A DNA stretch of 64,000 nucleotides, from the NCBI GenBank assembly GCA_030426085.1, contig JAUHYW010000007.1:124001-188000 (forward strand), given 5' to 3'. This DNA is from a bacterium (GTDB taxonomy: Bacteria > Myxococcota_A > Bradymonadia > UBA7976 > UBA1532). Of the stretch, positions 58,624 through 64,000 are shown piece after piece. The notes under the pieces were generated by a model. The model made no database searches and was not told the DNA's origin. It worked only from the letters and a program-made list of their open reading frames with translations. The translations under genes were made by a program, and so were the position numbers. Each line of letters starts with the position of its first letter. The stretch's first letter is position 1.

Positions 58624-60459
58624 TCACAGACTCGACAGAAAAGCAATCAGATCGCGGACCTCGGCGGCAGTGGGCGGCTCCTCGGCGCCGGGGGCGAACG
58701 GTCCGTGGCGCAGATCACCGCCGCAGCGGCCCGAAGGGTCGAACCGGCCGCCGATGTCGCCGGCGCACCCGTCGTGCATCAGCCGCCCCCGCAGGTGCAG
58801 GGCCCGCAGGCTCGGGGTCTGGAAGCGACCGCCGGTCCCGACGTCGTGGATGACACCGTCGGTGAACCGATCACCGAGATGACACGCGTCGCATCCCAGA
58901 TCCAGGAACACGTCCTCTCCGGCGCGCACGGCCCCCGGGGCGGCCTCGGAGCGGAAGTCGGGCGTCGGGATGCTCGCGAGCCATGCGCGGAACCGCTCGG
59001 CCCGGCCCTGCGCCAGCCGCGCCCCGCCCATGCGCTGCACATGCACCGCCTCGACGAGCGCGGGGAAGTCCTCGAGGTCGCCCTCCCAGTGATAGGGCGC
59101 CCGGGCGCCCGCCCCGCCGTAGAGCGGCTGGGTGCGGCGGGGGCCGACGCCCCCCAGGTTCCAGACGTGACCGTCGTCCCCGCCCTCGGGATGGCAGTTG
59201 GCGCAGGTCACGCCGCCGCCGGGGTCGACGTGGAACGCGGCGTGGCCGTCATCGAGCACCGGGCGGCCGTCGATCGGCACCCGTTCGACCCGTGGGTCCG
59301 GCCCGGCCGCCGGGCTCGGGTCGACGAGCATCAGCCCTCGCTCGCGGTCGTAATACAGCAGCAGCTCCCCGGCGGCGGCGACCGCGACCGGGCGGAACCG
59401 GCCCCCGCCGCCGGCCCGCACCCGCAGGCAGGCGATGGCCGGGCGGGCGTCGATCTCGGCGAGCGACAGCCAGCGCAGCGGGCGCTCGGCGTCGTCGACG
59501 GCGGGGTTGCGGAAGGGATCGTAGAAGTCGAACTCACCGGGCGTCGCCAGGCCGACCCACGCGTCGGTGGCGACGACGTCCACCACCAGCGCCGAGCCGC
59601 CGATGGCGTGGCTGCTGATCAGCGCCGCCCGCTCCGCTGGGATACGGTCCGTGACATCCGCGTCGAAGATGGTCAACGCGGGCACCACCAGGCCGTCGTC
59701 GCAGCTCGGCATCGGCCGCCCGTAGAGGTCCGGCCCGGGGCTCTCGCGATGCCATTGGTGCAGCAATGCCACCCGCCCGTCGGCCATCCGCCTCAATCGC
59801 CACCCGACACGCCCCTGCCATTCGATGCCACCCCGGACCCGCCGGGGCCGCGGCAGCCGGTGCTGCTGCTCGCCGTCGAGCACGATGATCTCGGCGTCCC
59901 GCAGCCGGCTGACCCAGAGCCGTCGCCCGACCACCAGGACGTCCCGCAGGTCGGGGGGCAGCCAGCGGATCTGGCGGATGGTGAGGTTCTCGAGGTCGAG
60001 GTCGAGCAGCGCGCCGCCGAGGCAGGCCACGTACCCCGTGGTGCCCTCGATGGCCAACCCCCGCGGCGTCGGACAGACCTCGACGCGCCCGACGAGCGTG
60101 CCGTCAGCGAGGTCGTAGGCGACCACCGCGCCGGGGGTCGTGACGTAGGCCAGGCCGCCGGAGAGGACGACCCGCCCGGGCGCCCGCAGCGGGTGCTCGC
60201 GGACGATGCTCAGCGCGGCGAGGTCGACGACGACGACGCGGTCCCGGTCGGCGTCGGCGACGACCGCCCGGTTCGCCTCGAGGTTCACCTCCAGCCCGCC
60301 CCCCGCGATGGGCGGGGGTGGGGTCATCGCCCGGTGCACGTCGCCCGCGTCGGCGTCCCCCGAGCCGGCGTCGGCCGGGTGATGCTCGAAGTCTTCGCCG
60401 GGCAGTTCGACGCTGCACCCGACAGCGAACCACAGCAGCCATGGAGCCAGCTGCTTCAA
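58624..60459 (-). CDS. Di-haem beta-propeller lipoprotein 2
   Basis: 611 residues. Very short signal peptide with lipobox AVGC (C15), TTG start at 60459 preceded by GGGGGGAA. The body parallels the downstream paralogue: propeller repeats (RAVVADADRDRVVVVDL, GLAYVTTPGAVVAYDL) and two haem-c motifs, CANCH at 419-423 and CDACH at 523-527, each in a similar setting (CHPEGGDDGH; MHDGCAGDIGGRFD). The two probably arose by tandem duplication and may form a pair on the cell surface. An alternative reading, cytochrome-like adhesins without redox function, cannot be excluded. Confidence 0.78.
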   Translation of the reverse strand: MKQLAPWLLWFAVGCSVELPGEDFEHHPADAGSGDADAGDVHRAMTPPPPIAGGGLEVNLEANRAVVADADRDRVVVVDLAALSIVREHPLRAPGRVVLSGGLAYVTTPGAVVAYDLADGTLVGRVEVCPTPRGLAIEGTTGYVACLGGALLDLDLENLTIRQIRWLPPDLRDVLVVGRRLWVSRLRDAEIIVLDGEQQHRLPRPRRVRGGIEWQGRVGWRLRRMADGRVALLHQWHRESPGPDLYGRPMPSCDDGLVVPALTIFDADVTDRIPAERAALISSHAIGGSALVVDVVATDAWVGLATPGEFDFYDPFRNPAVDDAERPLRWLSLAEIDARPAIACLRVRAGGGGRFRPVAVAAAGELLLYYDRERGLMLVDPSPAAGPDPRVERVPIDGRPVLDDGHAAFHVDPGGGVTCANCHPEGGDDGHVWNLGGVGPRRTQPLYGGAGARAPYHWEGDLEDFPALVEAVHVQRMGGARLAQGRAERFRAWLASIPTPDFRSEAAPGAVRAGEDVFLDLGCDACHLGDRFTDGVIHDVGTGGRFQTPSLRALHLRGRLMHDGCAGDIGGRFDPSGRCGGDLRHGPFAPGAEEPPTAAEVRDLIAFLSSL

Positions 60460-60676
60460 CTGGATTCCCCCCTACGGGCGCCTGCCGGCGGGCCCGGATC
60501 ATTCTCCCGCCCGGTCTCACCGTCGATCAACCGACAACCAACCGCCATTTCCGCACCTCCCGGCCGCAGATCCCCCGCCGCCCCGGCCTCGGCCCGCGGG
60601 TGCGGCTCGCGCCGACGGGCGCGCTGGGCTAAAGTACCGCTGGACGTCGGACTCTCCACTCTCCGACGATGGGGTC
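60460..60676. other. Divergent intergenic region
   Basis: 217 bases between the di-haem lipoprotein (minus) and the kinase (plus). It must hold promoters for both directions, but I see no hexamer pair good enough to name. Confidence 0.3.
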
Positions 60677-63600
60677 GTGATCCGACTCGGACCACTCGAA
60701 TTGACCGACCGCATCGGTGCCGGCGCCATGGGCGTCGTCTGGCGCGCGCGGCATCGTATCCGGGACGTCGAGGTCGCCGTCAAGGTGCTCCGCCCCACGA
60801 AGGACCCCAAACGGCAGGCGCACGCGTTCAAAGCCGAGGTCCGGGCGATGGCCCGCCTCGACCACCCGGCGATCACCTACGTGCACGAGGCGGGCTTCAC
60901 CCCCCCGGGCACCACCGAGCGCTCGGGCGGGGTGATCGCCGACGGGGCCCCGTTCCTGGTCATGGAGCTGCTCGAGGGCCCCTCCCTCCAGCGCTTCCGG
61001 GGCCGCATGCCCTGGCCCCAACTGCGGGCGGTGCTGCTCGGCCTGCTCGACGCCCTGGGCCACGCCCACGCCCGGGGGGTGCTGCACCTCGACCTCAAGC
61101 CGGCCAACATCATCGCCGATCCGGTGCGCTGGACGGTGAAGCTGACCGACTTCGGGCTGGCCCGGCTGCGGGACGACGAGGGCGACGACGAGCGGCTGAC
61201 CGGCACCCCGGCCTTCATGGCCCCCGAGCAGGTGCAGGGGCGCGGGCGCAGCATGGGACCGTGGACCGATCTCTACGCCGTCGGCTGCCTCGCGTGGTGC
61301 CTCGCCTCGGGCAAGTCGCCCTTCGCCCGGCGGTCGGTGCACGAGACGCTGCTGGCCCAACTCGGCGACGATCCGCCGCCGCTCGCCGCCCGCCACCCGA
61401 TGCCCGACGGCTTCGCCCCGTGGATCGAGCGGCTGCTCGGCAAGTCCCATCGGGCGCGCTTCCGGCACACCGCCGACGCCGCGTGGGCCCTCTCCCGGCT
61501 CGATACGCCGCCCGACCCCCCGGGGCCGCTGACCCTGCCGCCGAGCGGGCTCGACGATCCCGGCTCGTCGCCAGCCGAGGCCGAGTCGACCCTGGTCGAG
61601 CCGGTCATCGCGGGGCACGTCACCGCGCGGCTGCCCGAAGACCCCTCCCCCGACGCCCGCGCGCCGCTGCCCCCCGAGCCGCCGGGCAGCCGGGGCCAGC
61701 GCAAGCGGCTGGGGGTGGGCCTCTTCGATCTGCGCCCGCTGCCGCTGGTGGGCCGCGAGGCCGAGCGGGCGACGCTGTGGCGGGCGCTCGAGGCCTGCCA
61801 TCGCACCCGGCGGGGGCAGGTGGCGGTCATCAGCGGGCGCCACGGGGCGGGCAAGAGCCGCCTGGTCGACTGGCTGGGCGTCTCGGCGGCCGAGGTCGGC
61901 GGGGCGGTGCTGCTGCGGGCCTCGCACAGCGCCGAGCCGGGCACCGGGCTGGGGCTGGGGCCGATGTTCGCCCGGGCGCTGCGCTGCGAGGGGCTGTCGA
62001 TGGACGCCCTGCCGATGCACCTGCTGCAATACCTCGGCGCCGGCGCGGCGGGCGACACCCTCGACTGGCGGCTGTGGTCCGACCTCATCGGCGGGGTGCC
62101 GATGCCCCGCGCCGGCCGCCACAGCGCGGCGCTGGGGCTCGTCCGGGCGCTGACCCGCGAGCGGCCGGTCATCCTGTGGATCGACGACGCCCAGTGGGCC
62201 CCCGAGAGCCTGGCCTTCGCCGAGAAGCTGCTGGAGAACCCCGAGGCCGAGCTGCCGGTGCTGGTGGTCTGCGCGGTCACCGACGACGAGGCCGACATCC
62301 ACCCCGAGGCGGCGACCCGGCTGGGCCGGCTGGCGCTGACGGGCACCGCCATCGGCCTCGAGCCGCTGCTCGCCGAGGACATGCTGGCGCTCATCCGGGC
62401 CATGGCCGAGCTGGACGAGCCGACGGTGATGCAGATCGCCGAGCGCACCGCCGGGCACCCGCAGTTCGCGGTGCAGCTCATGCGCCACTGGGTCTCGCAG
62501 GGGCTGCTGGTGGCCACGCCGCGGGGGGTCGAGCTGCGGCCCGGCGCGCGTATCGAGGTGCCGGCCGACCTCCAGATCGTGTGGCGCGAGCGGCTGGTGC
62601 GGGTGCTCGCCGATCGCTCCGGGGCCGAGCTGCGCGCGCTCGAGCTGGCCGCGACGCTGGGGCTCGAGGTGGACGACACCGAGTGGGCCCACGTCTGCGC
62701 GATGGCCGACGCCGACCCGTCCCCCGACCTGCTCTCGGCGCTGCTCGACGCCCGCCTCGCCCGCCGGGCCGACGGCGCCGACCGGTGGTCGTTCGCCAGC
62801 GCGCCGTTCCGGGAGACCATCCTGGCCCAGGCCCGCGCCGCGGGGCGGCTGCCCGACCACCACCGATGGTGCGCCGAGCACCTCGACGCCCAGCTCATGC
62901 ACGCCGAGCGGGCCGGCCGCCACTGGATGGAAGCCGGCGAGCCGGCCCCCGCGATCCGGGCGTTCGGGCTGGCCTTCGAGCAGAGCGCCGACGCCGGCGA
63001 CCTGCTGCGGGCGAGCTGGCTGCTCGACGCCCAATCCCGGGCGCTCGACGAGGCGGGCTACACCGACGACGACCCCCGCCGGGCGCGCTACCTCATCCAC
63101 CGCTCGCGGCTGCTGCGCTCCAGCGGATCGGCCGACAAGGCCGAGCTCGACGCCCGCTCGGCGCGGGCGCTGGCCGAGGAGCACGACTGGAGCGACCTGC
63201 GGCTCGACGCGCTGGAGCAGCTCGGCACGGCCCAGTGCGAGGCGGGCGAGCTGCAAGCCGGGGTGCTGACGCTCGAAGCCGCGCTGCGCAGCCCCGAACC
63301 GCGGCCCGACCCGTGGCGCCGCATGCGCCTGGGGCTGGCGTTCGCCCGCGCCAGCCTTCAGCTCGGAGACAGCAGCCGGGCCCGCAGCGCCGCCCGGGGC
63401 ACCTTCCGGCTGGCCGACCAGATGCAGTCCGACGCCTACGCCGCCAAGGCGCAGCTCATCCTGGCCGCGCTGGCCCGGGACGACGCCGCCCGCAGCGCGG
63501 CGCTGGACGAGGCCGAGTCCCGCTTCGCCCGCTCGAACCACCGCACCGGGCTGGCCGAGGTGCGCACCCGGCGGGGCGACCTGGCCCGGGCCGGCGGCGA

Positions 63601-64000
63601 CTTCGGCGAGGCCGAGGCCCACTACCGCATCGCCGCCGATCTGTACCGCCGCATGGGCAGCGCCCGCCTCGCCGAGCCGGCCCTGGCGCTGGGGCTGCTG
63701 ATGCTCGATCAGGGGCTGCTGCCCGAGGCGCGGCGGGCGCTGGGCGAGGCCCGTAAGATCATCGAGGCCCACGCCACCCGCAAGCTCCTGGGGCCGGTCA
63801 GCCTGCTCTCGGCCGCGGTCGCCGCCGAGCTGGGCGAGTGGAGCGCGTGCGAGCTGCGGCTGGAGGAGGCCCGGCGCAACCTGCTGCGCAGCGAGCTGGT
63901 CAGCGCCGACGTGGCCCGCTGGGCCGAGCGCATCGCCGCCCGGGCCATCGCCGCCGAGCGCATGACCCTGGCCGCCCGGGCGCTCGACATCGCGATGATC
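60677..64000 (+). CDS. Ser/Thr protein kinase fused to AAA ATPase and TPR-like region (3' end outside window)
   Basis: 1108 residues are visible and the frame is still open at the edge. Residues 10-280 are a Hanks-type kinase: glycine loop GAGAMGVV, K36 in VAVKVL, catalytic D139 in HLDLKPANI (HLD in place of the usual HRD), D158 in DFG, and MAPEQ. A Pro-rich linker leads to an AAA_16-type ATPase with LVGREAE, Walker A GRHGAGKS (387-394) and Walker B ILWIDDAQW (near 502). From about 750 on there are TPR-like helices. Such fusions are abundant in myxobacteria as signalling hubs. Start is GTG 60677. No transmembrane segment is visible in this part. Confidence 0.87.
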   Translation, partial: MIRLGPLELTDRIGAGAMGVVWRARHRIRDVEVAVKVLRPTKDPKRQAHAFKAEVRAMARLDHPAITYVHEAGFTPPGTTERSGGVIADGAPFLVMELLEGPSLQRFRGRMPWPQLRAVLLGLLDALGHAHARGVLHLDLKPANIIADPVRWTVKLTDFGLARLRDDEGDDERLTGTPAFMAPEQVQGRGRSMGPWTDLYAVGCLAWCLASGKSPFARRSVHETLLAQLGDDPPPLAARHPMPDGFAPWIERLLGKSHRARFRHTADAAWALSRLDTPPDPPGPLTLPPSGLDDPGSSPAEAESTLVEPVIAGHVTARLPEDPSPDARAPLPPEPPGSRGQRKRLGVGLFDLRPLPLVGREAERATLWRALEACHRTRRGQVAVISGRHGAGKSRLVDWLGVSAAEVGGAVLLRASHSAEPGTGLGLGPMFARALRCEGLSMDALPMHLLQYLGAGAAGDTLDWRLWSDLIGGVPMPRAGRHSAALGLVRALTRERPVILWIDDAQWAPESLAFAEKLLENPEAELPVLVVCAVTDDEADIHPEAATRLGRLALTGTAIGLEPLLAEDMLALIRAMAELDEPTVMQIAERTAGHPQFAVQLMRHWVSQGLLVATPRGVELRPGARIEVPADLQIVWRERLVRVLADRSGAELRALELAATLGLEVDDTEWAHVCAMADADPSPDLLSALLDARLARRADGADRWSFASAPFRETILAQARAAGRLPDHHRWCAEHLDAQLMHAERAGRHWMEAGEPAPAIRAFGLAFEQSADAGDLLRASWLLDAQSRALDEAGYTDDDPRRARYLIHRSRLLRSSGSADKAELDARSARALAEEHDWSDLRLDALEQLGTAQCEAGELQAGVLTLEAALRSPEPRPDPWRRMRLGLAFARASLQLGDSSRARSAARGTFRLADQMQSDAYAAKAQLILAALARDDAARSAALDEAESRFARSNHRTGLAEVRTRRGDLARAGGDFGEAEAHYRIAADLYRRMGSARLAEPALALGLLMLDQGLLPEARRALGEARKIIEAHATRKLLGPVSLLSAAVAAELGEWSACELRLEEARRNLLRSELVSADVARWAERIAARAIAAERMTLAARALDIAMI

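Noticed and set aside
58705-63756. A plus-strand open frame of 1683 codons
   Set aside because: It overlaps two minus-strand lipoproteins with haem motifs and then the kinase gene in another frame. Its translation is Arg/Pro/Gly-rich with no domain, as expected for a shadow in very GC-rich DNA.
60629-63772. A minus-strand open frame of 1047 codons opposite the kinase
   Set aside because: The plus strand has complete kinase and Walker motifs; the antisense product has none and is Gly/Gln/Arg low-complexity.

Overview
The window is very GC-rich, with dense coding, many GTG/TTG starts and stop/start overlaps. It carries lipoproteins, a Ser/Thr kinase fused to an AAA ATPase, di-haem surface proteins, a bacterial deoxyhypusine-synthase-like gene and a large contractile injection system. 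Together these suggest a myxobacterium-like member of the Myxococcota. That is inference from gene content; no rRNA or marker gene is present.

Layout. Bases 1-8491 hold a truncated YfbK-type von Willebrand factor A protein, a single-domain response regulator with its histidine kinase, a small secreted Cys-rich protein (minus), a thioester-reductase-like NAD-binding protein (minus), and a secreted beta-propeller protein overlapping a lipoprotein gene. Bases 8492-9209 are a long gene-poor leader with a candidate promoter.

Bases 9210-47871 are one co-directional run of 23 genes, most separated by a few bases or overlapping, encoding an extracellular contractile injection system (eCIS; PVC/Afp-like phage-tail-derived machine). 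In order: Pvc16/DUF4255 cap protein, carboxypeptidase-regulatory-like protein, sheath 1 (very long), tube 1, sheath 2, tube 2, CIS tube/LysM-type protein, DUF5908-like small protein, gp27-like hub, gp5-like spike, a protein with a C-terminal membrane segment, gp25 wedge, baseplate J, tail-protein-I/propeller fusion, three large proteins sharing an N-terminal module, tape-measure-like protein and an AAA+ ATPase. The run ends with two very large modular proteins that look like cargo toxins, each followed directly by a leucine-rich-repeat protein. The two cargo candidates share an N-terminal P-x-Y-L-R-L motif, a coiled coil and an E-S-D-G-F-[WF]-G-W module, but differ at their C-termini.

Bases 47908-60459 hold a SpoIID-like protein (minus), a HEAT-like lipoprotein and a class V aminotransferase (plus), a polyamine operon on the minus strand (ornithine decarboxylase, deoxyhypusine-synthase-like, agmatinase-family), and two tandem paralogous di-haem beta-propeller lipoproteins (minus). 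A Ser/Thr kinase-AAA protein (plus) runs off the right edge.

A DNA-level feature stands out. The 9-bp palindrome GATGSCATC occurs 14 times by eye between 9087 and 47114, in several reading frames and between genes, and never in the flanking 26 kb. Two copies form the centres of longer perfect inverted repeats on either side of the tube 1 gene.
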